Source: Chaenocephalus aceratus
Taxonomy: Eukaryota; Chordata; Actinopteri; Perciformes; Channichthyidae
Length of the DNA: 64,000 nucleotides
Assembly: GCA_023974075.1 (NCBI GenBank)
Contig: CM043807.1
Location: 9,973,676-10,037,675, forward strand
Reading direction: 5' to 3'
The notes beneath the pieces are model-generated. The model saw only the letters and a list, made by a program, of their open reading frames with translations. It was not told the DNA's origin and searched no databases. Shown one piece after another: positions 53,418 through 64,000 of the stretch (within the stretch, counting starts at the first letter, position 1; every line of letters begins with the position of its first letter). Both the position numbers and the translations under genes were made by a program.

Positions 53418-54688
53418 CAGGGTCGGCGTCATGGGGGGTCATTCGAGGGTCATGCCCCCTCCAAATGAGTCACTGTGCCGTTTTTTTTTAAATCATATAA
53501 GTGAAAACGTTTCCACTAAAGGTTTTTTGTGTGAAATACATCAGAAATAAAGAATACAAATATAAAACACAGCCTGAGGTGTGCTCACTGCTGCTCTCTG
53601 ATTGGTGTGTTGCTTGACCAATGACCCGCCCCGACCTTTGTTTTGTTATCATTACGTGGCTCTGTGTTTTAGATGAAAGCTGGTGGCAATCTGTTCATCT
53701 GTTACACTGATTATACAGTAAAGCCATCGAAAATAATATGATATACAGTACAGTACAAGTAGCCTACTTCTGGGTCTCTGTGTTTCATTCAAGCTCGGCT
53801 CTGTGTGTGTGTGGTACGATCGCATTTTGTGAGTGCGCGAGCGGTAACGTGGAATGTTGTTGTTAGCTATACTAACGGATATAAAGAGCTGTTTCTACAC
53901 CAAGGTGGAGGAGAGTCCTCTCCTGTCAGACTGAGAGGATCGTATAACCTCAGCTCAGTGAGGTAAGGACTCTCTCAGTGTTTAGATAGTTCACTTTAGT
54001 GTAAGTTATCTCAGTGGGTCTCAAACGGTTTGGTCACCATTTATGTAAACAAGTATTTGCGAGGAACACATGTGTATGATCATTAGCCTATAGTTATTAA
54101 AAAAAATAAGGGAATAAATGAAAAACGGGTATGAAATACTATAGGACAGTAACACAAGAATACAGTTTAAAAGGGGAGTGATTAGTAAAATATCCATAAA
54201 GAAAAAGTAAATCTGTGTACAGTTCTGTTTCATATGGATGCTGAGAGATGTAGACTATCCATAGATCTCCTAATGTTGCTCTCAAAGTGCACCAGATTGA
54301 TGCTTTTAACTTCAATATTTAAAAAATAATCTTCCCGGGGGAGCATGCCCCCAGACCCTCCTAGAGGAGGTTAGGTCCACCCCCACCTAAAACATGTTCA
54401 CATGGATAGGATACAAAATACATTTGCACACTTTTTATATGGTGGCCTATGTCCATATGTTTCTGTTTTGGTGGTTGTGCCACAACCGTGCATGTATGCA
54501 CAAGTCATAGGTGCGCTAGAAAATATCACTACACCCCTGCAATGTGTGTGCAAGACAATAGACTTTACAGCATGTTTTTTTAAATTGAAGTTGCGTTGGT
54601 GTTTGTGTGTTGGTTGTTGACGTCAGTGTGTGCCCCCCCTTGGTAAATGATTGCCCCCCCCATTCGATTTGTTCTAGAGCCGACCCTG
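53418..54688. mobile_element. hAT-like DNA transposon, nonautonomous
   Basis: CAGGGTCGGC and GCCGACCCTG end the 1271-bp element, flanked by an exact 8-bp duplication GACACAGT (53410-53417 and 54689-54696). CAGGG ends and 8-bp duplications define hAT. No transposase frame is visible. Both sub-terminal regions carry CCCCCC/GGGGGG runs in inverse orientation. Confidence 0.92.
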
Positions 54689-54696
54689 GACACAGT

Positions 54697-56942
54697 GGTA
54701 ATGTTAGCTGAGGAATAAAAAGCTGTCCAAGTTGTTACGGGTGTAAATCTCTCTGCAGTTAGCCAACATGGCTGTTCCAGGGTGCTACTCCATCAGATTC
54801 AGACACAAAAATTGAACTTGAACTAAACTTCAGACTTAGTGTGTGATTAGAAATATATATAATGTAGGCATAATATTGGCAGGAAAAATACATGTATCAA
54901 AAATACAATTCCACACAAAATGAAAAGCAGTTTCCAAAGAATCTTAGACTTAAATTACCGCTTGAACTTGGGCTCATCTGGTGGAGGCACACGCCCCTAG
55001 GTTCTTCAGCTTAAACCTCAATATAGCCTTTTCATATCTTAATGAAGGCCTGGGCAAAACACAATCCAAGTGCAGCCAGTTCAGTGCTTTTTTTGTTGAT
55101 GCGGCTGTAAAAGCTTGGCAGGGCCACTTGGCAGCAACCTTAATAAAATGGATTGAAAATGCCTTTTCTGTCTGGTTTTGTGGGACTAGTGACACAGCAA
55201 GAAAGAAGGCTTTTGCAGTCTGCCTGGTCTCAGAAAAGGAGACAGACTTTTGGTTTGTCTTAGAGTCAGTGGTAATGATCCCCACCTCCCCATAAACAAC
55301 AAACATCTATCACATGACCAAAGTCCCGTTTAAAAAAATCATGTGATAGCACCTGATCAACTTCCACTATGTTTTTAAAGTTTCTTTTTCTCTTTGTCAA
55401 TTTGGGGTGCAAACATTTCTGCTTTTCTGTTGTCAGAAAATAAATGCTTTTGTTAACACATAATAGACAGTATCAGTCATCTGGCTCATTGTTTTGATAC
55501 GGTCAATAAAGTTTTATAGTTTTGTTTTGCTGATAAACTTCACACTATCTGTCCAGAGGCAAAGGTCAACTAGACAAAGTTTTTAATTATTCCTCATTAA
55601 CATCCCTGCAAGGTGTTACAATTCAAATTGATATGGATTTATCATTTTGTCAACTGGTTCCAGAAGATTTATGTCAACTATTTTGGAGACATTTTGTCAA
55701 AAATATCTGTACATTTCTATAGAATGTATATGTGAAAGTTCATTAAAATAATGTTGTCCCTTTCACCAATGAGGAATCATAATAAAGAATTGTGATCTCA
55801 ATATTAATGAAAATAGTCATTATCATTACATATAGTTTCTTTTCACTTTTCTTTTACATGATTCTAAGGAACGGGTAATTACAAATTAATTTCTAAAAGT
55901 TATGCAAAGATTTGTATATTTGAAAAGGTGTAACATGGCCAGACTTGTAGTGATTTTCACCTATTTTAATACTTTTCACTTCATTCTGAAAGAAAGAGGT
56001 GAAATGTGCTAACGTGACGGCCATCTTGGTGTTGGTGACGTATGCAAGACCAGAGTTGTTGTTCATTGAGCGCTTGACACACAAAATGTGTTACTTCACA
56101 GTTTTACGACACATTTAAAAAAAAATGGACTTGCAAAATTATCTTTTAAATTGACAAATATCATATGTGTAATTCGTTGCACAATTCAAACGGGATCAAA
56201 AGATAATCTTTCTCTCTCCATTGACTTCAATACATGATTTTTCCAAAGCATTGTTGACTATTTTCACCCAGGGTGCAAATAGCATCTGCCAACTTTAATT
56301 CTGTTTACCCCGTAAAACATTCTTATGAATACTTGTATGAATTGTGTCAGTGCTCGGAACTCCTGCACAATTTGTTAAGTATTATACAAAAATATATAGG
56401 AATCATGCTTTTTGATATCAGAAATGCAAAAAACCCTATACAAACATGAAGCTACTTAGCTAACTTATGTAAACAACAGATAGCTAGCAGCTAAAGAGCT
56501 TTACACTTTTCTCAAGTGTTGGTAATGGACAAAAGGGTTGAAATTAAATATAATATTTGACTAATATTCTTCAGGAGAACCAAAACACGACTTTTAATTT
56601 ATGATAATGGTTCTCCATCGTTCTCTTTAAACATCCATTATCTTCATGTCTGCTGGATGTGTAATCAGAAAGGGGTTGACCGGGTTGACCCTGAAGGCAC
56701 CATGAGCCCGGCTCCTCTCCAGCAGAGGGCGATGAGGAGAAGCAGCCGGGCCGCAGCAGCCTCCCCACCGCCGAAGAAAACTGAAATGTATCGTTGTCAT
56801 GTGTCATGCACATAGACTGGTCATGCAGTCTGGCTGGTGGTCAGCTGACAAATGGGTCGCCTGTGATGTTTACTTTCTTTGTTTAGTGCGTGAAACCTGC
56901 CTGTTTGAATGAATGCAGCGGCATGCTTTGCCAAAGAGAACC
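54697..56942. other. gnptab upstream region
   Basis: No exon recognised. The ORFs near 54981-55306 have no family resemblance and run on both strands. The right end (56640-56940) is less AT-rich and should contain the gnptab promoter and 5' UTR. Confidence 0.45.
56719..56732 (+). promoter_or_regulatory. CTCF-like motif upstream of gnptab
   Basis: CCAGCAGAGGGCGA fits the CTCF core consensus at every position of CCASYAGRKGGC. It is 211 bp before the gnptab ATG. Confidence 0.45.
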
Positions 56943-59900
56943 ATGGTAGTCGTCAATTCGGTGCTCAAGCTGTTGCAGCGGCAGACCTACACCTGTCTCT
57001 CCCATCGGTATGGGCTCTACCTCTGCTTTGGGGGGATAGTCCTCATGATAGTGTCCGCCTTTCAGTTTGGAGAGGTGAGCTTCTTCTATTTTCTTAACTC
57101 CAGTCACTCACTGGCAGTCAGTTTTGTTAAGCTAACGCTATTTTATTGACAGCTGTGTCCTGATTTGGTTGTACTTAGACAACGACGGACCAGATTCCAT
57201 TCAAAACTCTGCTGTTTAAAGTTGTGTAGCTCGTTAGAAAAACGAATTAGCTTTTTATCTTTAATTCACGGGTTTTGTGAATCTTTGAGGTGTTCATGCT
57301 ACTTCGGCATGGTTATAAAACACCCAATTTGTAGGCATTCAGAGGAAAGTCACATTTCTTGAAACATTGATTCCTATGGTTTGCTTACTGACAGTTCACG
57401 ACGTTGTATGTTAAATCATTTTTGTTAAGGATCATTTGAGAATATCACACACATATTTTAAAGAAGTTTTGATATGAGTATAGGTTCTTGCTGTAGTGTG
57501 TTATATAGTCTTCAATTGAGCTATTATTTCAATGTAAATATCAAGAAAGCCTTATAGTACATGGTGTCTACCTTCGCAGATAATGAGTCCGTCCTAAGAA
57601 AACCGGTTTTTTGAGTGTGGTTTGGTGTGCCTTTGCTGTGTGATATTTGGGCGGAAGCAACATTAGCAACTGCTTATCCTAGAGGGTTTTATCCATAGAC
57701 TTGATAATCTAATGTATCATTTTGCGTCCCCTCCTCTCCATACAGGTGGTGGTGGAGTGGAGTCGGGACCAGTATCATGTGCTCTTCGACTCCTACAGAG
57801 ACAATGTGGGTGGTAAATCGTTCCAAAGCAGGTGATTATACTAATTATTCATGCTCCTAAAGAGGGGTGCCTTGAACACATCAAAACAAAAGAATGTATG
57901 AATTTCACAATTGTGTCACGCCTTCATTTAGAAGAATGCATAATGCAAACAGCTGGCTATAGTGCAAAGTCTTCTTTGGTAAGGAAGTCAAACTCTTAGC
58001 ATATTAATAAATGTCCCCTTCCTGCAAAATCCTTCCTACACAAGACTGTTTTTATCCTTCCCTTGAGAGGAATCTGAAAGAACAAGAGCAAGGATTAACC
58101 ATGCATGAGAACATCTAGATCAGGCTCGCTGGGGAGGGGATCGGGGACAAGGCTTTGCAGTGTGAGGACTGTCTTGAGTGATATGAGTGTTTCTTTTTGC
58201 AGGCTCTGTCTGCCCATGCCTATTGATGTAGTTTACACATGGGTGAACGGTACAGACGTGGCTCTGCTGAAAGAACTGAAGACGGTCAAAGAGCAACTGG
58301 AGGAGGAACAAAGGGCACTGAGGTAAGCTGTGACTCCATTGTTTGTGCTAATGTAGCGTTGCAGTCAAGCGTGATGGTTGGTTAGAATAAATGTGGGTGT
58401 AACTCATGCCTTCAATTATATTTAAACAATTTTTTTCCTGCAGAAAGTCTTGTGCAAGCTGAGCTGTAGCATTATCATTTTCACTCTGATTGGCTTGTTC
58501 ATACATTGCCCCAGAGGAAGAGAGGATCTGAGATCAAAGGTCAAAAAACTCAGAGGAGAAAGTTGCGGTTTCATTAGTCTATACACTTTTCCTCTTCTCT
58601 CAGCATGTTCAAATTGTGTAGTTATTCTGTTGTATTGGCATCTACGGACCTTTGTGAGTGATACAATGCTGAAAATAGCTACTTCATGTTGTGTGGGATG
58701 AAAATGATATTAAGTCTCTGTTTCCTTGCACACAGGGAACTCTTGGGGAAAAATGCCAGTGAGACAACTGAAGTGCCAAAAGAGAGGTGAGACTGAAGAT
58801 AGTGTGTGTCCTAAAGTTAGAGGAGTTAAATGCTCTATCCTAGTTTGTCATATTGCATTGTAATTTTGATTTATATAGACTTAATTGTGAGTTTATTTTG
58901 TTGAAGGTAGGCTAACTTCTCTTTTATAATGCAATACATTATTACAGCACCACAAACTACATCCTCCAAAAACTTGCGTAAATTATTTAACTTAATGAAG
59001 GGAGGATTTATTCCAGGACTGTTCCTACATAATCTATGTTGATGACATATCTGATGTTGGTTTATTCTGACTAAATCCCCAACTCAATATTTACATAAGA
59101 AATTCATACTCATTGAATCACACAATTCCTCGCATCGGAGGCATCGGATATAAAAGGGATGGCCACCACTTTCTAAAAGGTACACAATCTATATTGTCTT
59201 GTTGTACTGTACATCTGTTTCACTTTTTTTAGGTACAACTATACAGCATAATGTAATCTTCTCTTTACAACTTATGCACATTTATTATTTTAGATGTCGT
59301 TTTCCATTTGCAATACGAATGACCAATGACCGTTATGGGCACAATCACACTTTTAGAGTTTGATGTTGAAACAGGAAGTTTGGGGGCGGGCTTTTAAACC
59401 ACCAGAAAGTGTAAACTGGTGGAATATCAGTTATTTGTTGGAGACAAAACAGGGCCAGCATCGTTAATAATGAGGATTTATTGTCATGCAGCATTCTTCT
59501 AACATATCTAAGTGGAAGATTCTTACTTACATTTAGCCAGGACTCAACTTTGGTAACAATATTAATCTTTAAGCTGAACCACAATGAAGATACAAGTCAA
59601 ATATAGGGATTTCCTGTGTTCACCATCAGCGGGTTAACAAGGGGCCCTATCTCTCTCTCACCTTCTCCGTATTCTCTTTTGTCAAAATGATAACCCCAGT
59701 GAGTTAAAACCGCAGACACAAAGAGGGGCTCGATGCAACATTTCCACAAAGGAAGTGGTTTGCTGAACGTGTGAACTTGACTCATTTCACATATGTGCAG
59801 TTTGAACATTTATTGTTGCAAAACCACAGAGTCAGAGGAGGGGGTCGCCTGAGTGAGAGCACCGAGTAAAGATGCATGAAATAAAGTATGATGTCTTTGT

Positions 59901-61461
59901 GTGTTTAGTGTAAAGCCAGAATGCCTGCTGTCCCACTGCATCATAGCGCCAATGCTGGCCCTGGACCCCGCTCTGCCTGCCAACATCACTCTCAAAGAGC
60001 TGCCGTCGCTCTCTCCCTCCTTCTCCACTGCCAAAGAGCTGCTGCTGATGAACACACCCTTCAACCCGTCCACCACCGTGTCTGTGGCTGTCTTCCATTC
60101 GCAGGCCGACGGTAAAAACACACTAACAAATTCAGAAGCAAATGTTTAGAATAAGTACACCAAGCAAAATAAGGGTAAAATCTGGTAGGTAAATACTCTC
60201 CATAAATGTTTCTCCAGGGAAAACCATAAAACCACAGAGTGGCGTAATAACTGAAACGAGCAAGCGCATTATCATTGAGATATGAAAATGTATGCAAAAT
60301 ATGTTATTTGCAGTGTGGTTAATGGGTAACATGAGAATGCTGCAGCGGTGAGGACAGAAATCTATATTCTAAGTTACAGCAGCAGCTTCAAAGATCAATA
60401 GAGGGGAACATGTGAGCTCAAACATAAACGTCTTTAAATATTCTCATGGCTGGCCTTTTATATATAACACACAATCTGCTGCTTAGTATTGAACCCTGTT
60501 AGTAATGTTTAGCCGTGTTAATGATCTAAAAGGTCTGAAATTAAGAACATCACTCATAGAAAAAACTTTTTTTTTAAATCTTAAGAGGGGCATAAGATTT
60601 CTTGTCTTATGTAAATGAAGATTTTAATATGTTCATTTTTTTGTTCAGCTGATAAAGCCTACAAAGATGTATCTAAAGAAGTCCAGAAATTCTCCGTGTC
60701 CAGATGTTACCTGGTGAGTTCATCACCGTTATATTTACTGTGAAATACATATTTAAATTGTATCAAGGCGGTAAGGTCCCCCCTTATGTCCAGAACTACC
60801 TTTATAGATAAGGGTCCCCCCTTATGTCCAGAACTACCTTTATAGATAAGGGTCACCCCTTATGTCCAGAATTACCTTTATAGATAAGGGTCCTCCCTTA
60901 TGTCCAGAACTATCTTTATAGATAAGGGTCCTCCCTTATGTCCAGAACTACCTTTATAGATAAGGGTCCTCCCTTATGTCCAGAACTATCTTTATAGATA
61001 AGGGTCCTCCCTTATGTCCAGAACTACCTTTATAGATAAGGGCCCCCCCTTATGTCCATAACTACCTTTATAGATAAGGGTCCCCCCTTATGTCCAGAAC
61101 TACCTTTATAGATAAGGGTCCCCCCTTATGTCCAGAACTACCTTTATAGATAAGGGTCCCCCCTTATGTCCAGAACTACCTTTATAGATAAGGGTCCCCC
61201 CTTATGTCCAGAACTACCTTTATAGATAAGGGTCCCCCCTTATGTCCAGAACTACCTTTTATAGATAAGAGTACGATCCCGGAACTAAAGAAATAAATAC
61301 AAATGTTTTTGTTGTGTGTTTTGCAGACGACAGATAAAGAGGCTCCTGGTCTGATCCGCATGCAGTCTCTGGCGTACTTGAGCGGCTTCCCAGCAACCTT
61401 TAAGGAAACGGAGCAGCTAAGAGTCAAACTGCCCTCTGTCATCACCACTAAAATCAATCAG
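56943..61461 (+). CDS. gnptab: gnptab, GlcNAc-1-phosphotransferase alpha/beta precursor (5' part)
   Basis: GNPTAB makes the alpha and beta subunits of the Golgi enzyme that starts mannose-6-phosphate tagging of lysosomal hydrolases. Seven exons lie in the window: 56943-57074, 57746-57831, 58203-58322, 58736-58786, 59909-60111, 60649-60713 and 61327-61461, all in phase, 264 residues. After a short cytoplasmic start come [17 protein letters not shown], a membrane anchor at about 25-39 ([17 protein letters not shown]) and the dibasic-less luminal stem. The Stealth conserved region 1 follows ([18 protein letters not shown]), then [16 protein letters not shown] and FLSGFP-like [11 protein letters not shown]. 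The human protein has 1256 residues, so about four fifths, including the catalytic core, lies to the right. Earlier upstream ATGs are out of frame. Confidence 0.97.
60776..61265. repeat. 38-bp minisatellite in gnptab intron 6
   Basis: About 12.7 head-to-tail copies of a 38-bp unit (CTTATGTCCAGAACTACC plus TTTATAGATAAGGGTCCCCC). Two sub-types differ at GTCCCCC/GTCCTCC and alternate in the left half, then the array becomes homogeneous. Confidence 0.98.
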
Positions 61462-64000
61462 GTAAAACACTTATTGCTTACATTTAATACTTACTAACTT
61501 GTCAGCTGATTTGATTATTATATTAACCTTATTTAGTTGGAACACCTGACACATTCAAATAACCTCGCAGCCTTCTAAATGTGGCCCATCCTTTGTATGC
61601 TCAAGCCACCTTTTATGATGATTTAATGATACATGCTGTAAAACACAGCAGAAGGGATTCTGAACACTACTTCTTTGTTTCTTAACATCACCATTGTCTA
61701 TTTGGGAAAGTTGTACATTTTTCTTCTTCTAAGACATTTCTTAGATTTTTTCAAATTAAAGATCACATTTATTGTGTTTTCCTCCGAAATTCAAGCTGAG
61801 GAAGAACATTTAAAAAATCCACTTTTGTGAGATGTCTGTTAAAATGGATATTTCAGTTTCAACAGCAGGTGGCATTGTTGCACACTTGATGGATGTACAC
61901 ATGCATTACTTTTATCTTTCTTTTCAGAAATATATTACTCATTTGATGCAGAGAATGTGCATTATTTGTAAAAGGTGTTTTTTAAGTTTGTGGTAAAAAA
62001 CAAGTTTAACATAACTGGACTTTGCCACCAGATGTCACTCACACAGTGTCTTTTCACAGAGCTGAAGGTTTTTGTGCAAGCACATAATAAGATATTCTTG
62101 TACATCTCAGCGGCAGCATCATTTAGGAAAGTGTTAAAGACAAATGTCAAGTTCTCCGTGGAGAGGAGGTTGCACTGTCATGCTAAATATGGGCTTTTTC
62201 TATTTTAAACGGTTACGTTGGGATGTGGATAAAGAGCCTCCGTTTAGCTCGGCGGCTTGTGTATCTAATACTTTTCTCTAATCAGAAGTCTACTTTATAT
62301 TTTGAGAGGGAGGAATGCCACTAACGAGCTTGGATTACTCTGAAATAATCAAAGAAAACAAAACAGTGCATGTGACCCTGTCACAGCAGCAGACAGTCAG
62401 GACGGCCGTGAGTCAACTGTTCATCCCGTCTTCCATTAATACACTCACATGGCTGAAAAGAATGAATTAACAGATTAGATAACATCTTTTGTAACTGCTT
62501 ACAAAATGTAGTTTCTAAATGTAAAACAGAGAAGCTATACAACCTATTTTCACTCGGTGGACTCATGAAAAGCCCTTAAAATAAATTGCACTATACTAAA
62601 AAAACTGAAATAATGTGTTTTTAGAGGTGAAATAATTAATTTAAAAAGTAATTTGTTCTCGCTTCTCAAATGGGAATATATTTCTATTTAAAAAAAGAAT
62701 AACAGTCATCAGCAATATTTAACTAAATTATTATTAACAAAATTATCAAATTCTAAAGGGCCACAGCTTATTGATATACTGCTTAATTCATTTGTTTGTA
62801 ATCTTAAACAGATACAATTAAATCCAATTTTAAATCAAATAAATTAACACATTGTTTTTTTTTGTGTTTTTTTTTTGTTTAAATGGACCTAACTTGCAGA
62901 TACCTTTATCTGCAATTATTATACAATAATGCACTGTACATAATAGTACTCTAGTAATGCTGTATGATCGTCAACCATACACAGCTGTTGGTTAGAACAA
63001 AGTAGCAGCTCAGGGGAGTAAGACTCACTGTTTCTTCATATGTGATGATATGTAGGTTAACAGTGTTTAACCTACATATCATCACCACACCCAGTTGTCC
63101 CTTTACTGCAGCATTTGTCTCCGGGTTTGTCGGTTGCAATGCAGCCTGGTGGGTCGTGTGATAATAGCTGGCGGCATTCGGGCTGTAACCTTAGCTGGCG
63201 GTGCGGGGGTTAACATTAGAACAACTGTTTGGAGTGGCGCCAGCCAGCCAGCACACCGAAAGGTCACAAGGACTTCACTGACCTTCTTCTGCACTCTCGG
63301 ACACACCCTGTCATCTCAAACTTGTGCGGTCAGCATTGCCTGTTTGGAGTCCAGTTGTCATGTTGTATAATGGCAATAGGTTACGTGAAGGCAGTGTGGT
63401 ACAGAGTAGAGACGATGCTAGTTCATGTGAAGCCAAACAAAGTCCGGGATGGAAAGTTTGTGTGTTTTTAAGGCTGGAAGAATTCTAGGTACACTGGCCA
63501 CCCCACTATACACAGTTTGGGTTTCAAAGTGTCTCCTGGTGACGCCAGGCTGATTCTCTGAAAGAAGGATGGTGTGCATGGTGTGGATGGAGAGGTTCAG
63601 CAGTGAGGGACGGCCGTTATTTATAGCCGGTGTTAGATCGAGTGCTATGGTGATGAAAGCTGCCCCACAACTCCGATCATCCGCCCGAGTGTTTGTGTAC
63701 GCGCCTGCCGTGCTGATGTGTTTGCATTAGCGTGTCTTTTTATGTGTTTGCTGTTGTCCACACGGGGTCTCATCTCCACCGTGAAGCAACATCCTAAGGC
63801 CTTTTTTTCCTCATACAAATGTAAAGAGTTGATGAATAGCGTCTTGAAATAAGCTGTTTTTTTTAAACGCTATATACTGTAAACATTGACTTGACTTAAC
63901 ATGTGAGAAAAATGGGCTAAAATGGCCAGTGTGCTATTTAGAATATTTATTTTTATTTTTATTTATCCTTTATTTATCCAGGAATGTCCCATTGAGATAC
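61462..64000. other. gnptab intron 7 (incomplete)
   Basis: No further gnptab exon recognised, so this 2.5 kb is intron running off the window. It holds a perfect 19-bp hairpin at 63042-63085. The last 60 bp (TTTATTTATCCAGGAATGTC, CCCATTGAGAT) look like the start of a widespread interspersed repeat. Confidence 0.6.
63042..63085. repeat. Perfect 19-bp inverted repeat, 6-nt loop
   Basis: GTGATGATATGTAGGTTAA at 63042-63060 is exactly inverted at 63067-63085, with loop CAGTGT. No tRNA or miRNA-like features beyond the hairpin were identified. Confidence 0.9.

Noticed and set aside
54974..55306. Frames of 104 and 110 codons on both strands
   Set aside because: No family resemblance, no splice or promoter context, and both strands open over the same stretch; kept as noncoding.
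60776..61265. CRISPR-like regular repeats
   Set aside because: The 38-bp units are head to tail without unique spacers, in a vertebrate intron; this is a minisatellite.

Overview
The window looks like chromosomal DNA of a ray-finned (teleost) fish, probably a spiny-rayed one. It has compact, many-exon vertebrate genes, GT-AG introns, fish-type DNA transposons (Tc1, hAT, PIF/Harbinger-like, TTAA-target elements), 3' ends of L2/Rex-like LINEs, and a gene order that joins blocks found at human 22q13 and 12q23. All gene models were built by hand from frame continuity, splice consensus and recalled family sequence; no alignment was run.

Layout. Positions 1-3307 are a tandem array (about 1.23 kb per unit) of tRNA-Val(AAC) and intron-containing tRNA-Tyr(GTA) genes, all on the minus strand, probably inside the last intron(s) of ttll1. 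ttll1 (minus, 3445-10989, 3' end outside the window) follows; its introns hold an older Val-Tyr unit broken by two Harbinger-like insertions, two tRNA-Tyr relics and a three-layer transposon nest. bik (plus, 15055-16480), mcat (minus, 17117-19539) and a def6-family gene (minus, 20414-30096) come next. The def6 introns contain a CA repeat, a 15/18-bp minisatellite, LINE tails and a Harbinger-like element with a captured MADF-like exon.

From 30.1 to 33.4 kb I see nothing coding. A 5'-truncated LINE (33.4-34.1 kb) precedes an intronless tetraspanin gene (minus, 34275-35045) that has a second ORF just upstream. A large eight-exon gene (minus, 38170-44152) joins a TIN2-like (TINF2_N) amino-terminal domain to 14 C2H2 zinc fingers; it is the most unusual gene here. 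It lies head to head with washc3 (plus, 44812-48233), across a 659-bp interval carrying a CRE and a perfect CLEAR/E-box palindrome. dram1 (minus, 50340-52486) and the first seven exons of gnptab (plus, from 56943, running off the right edge) finish the window.

Functional themes: tubulin polyglutamylation (ttll1), BH3-only apoptosis (bik), mitochondrial fatty acid synthesis (mcat), Rho-GTPase/immune signalling (def6), and an endolysosomal group of washc3 (WASH complex), dram1 (lysosomal autophagy regulator) and gnptab (mannose-6-phosphate tagging). In human the last three are neighbours at 12q23; ttll1-bik-mcat are neighbours at 22q13.
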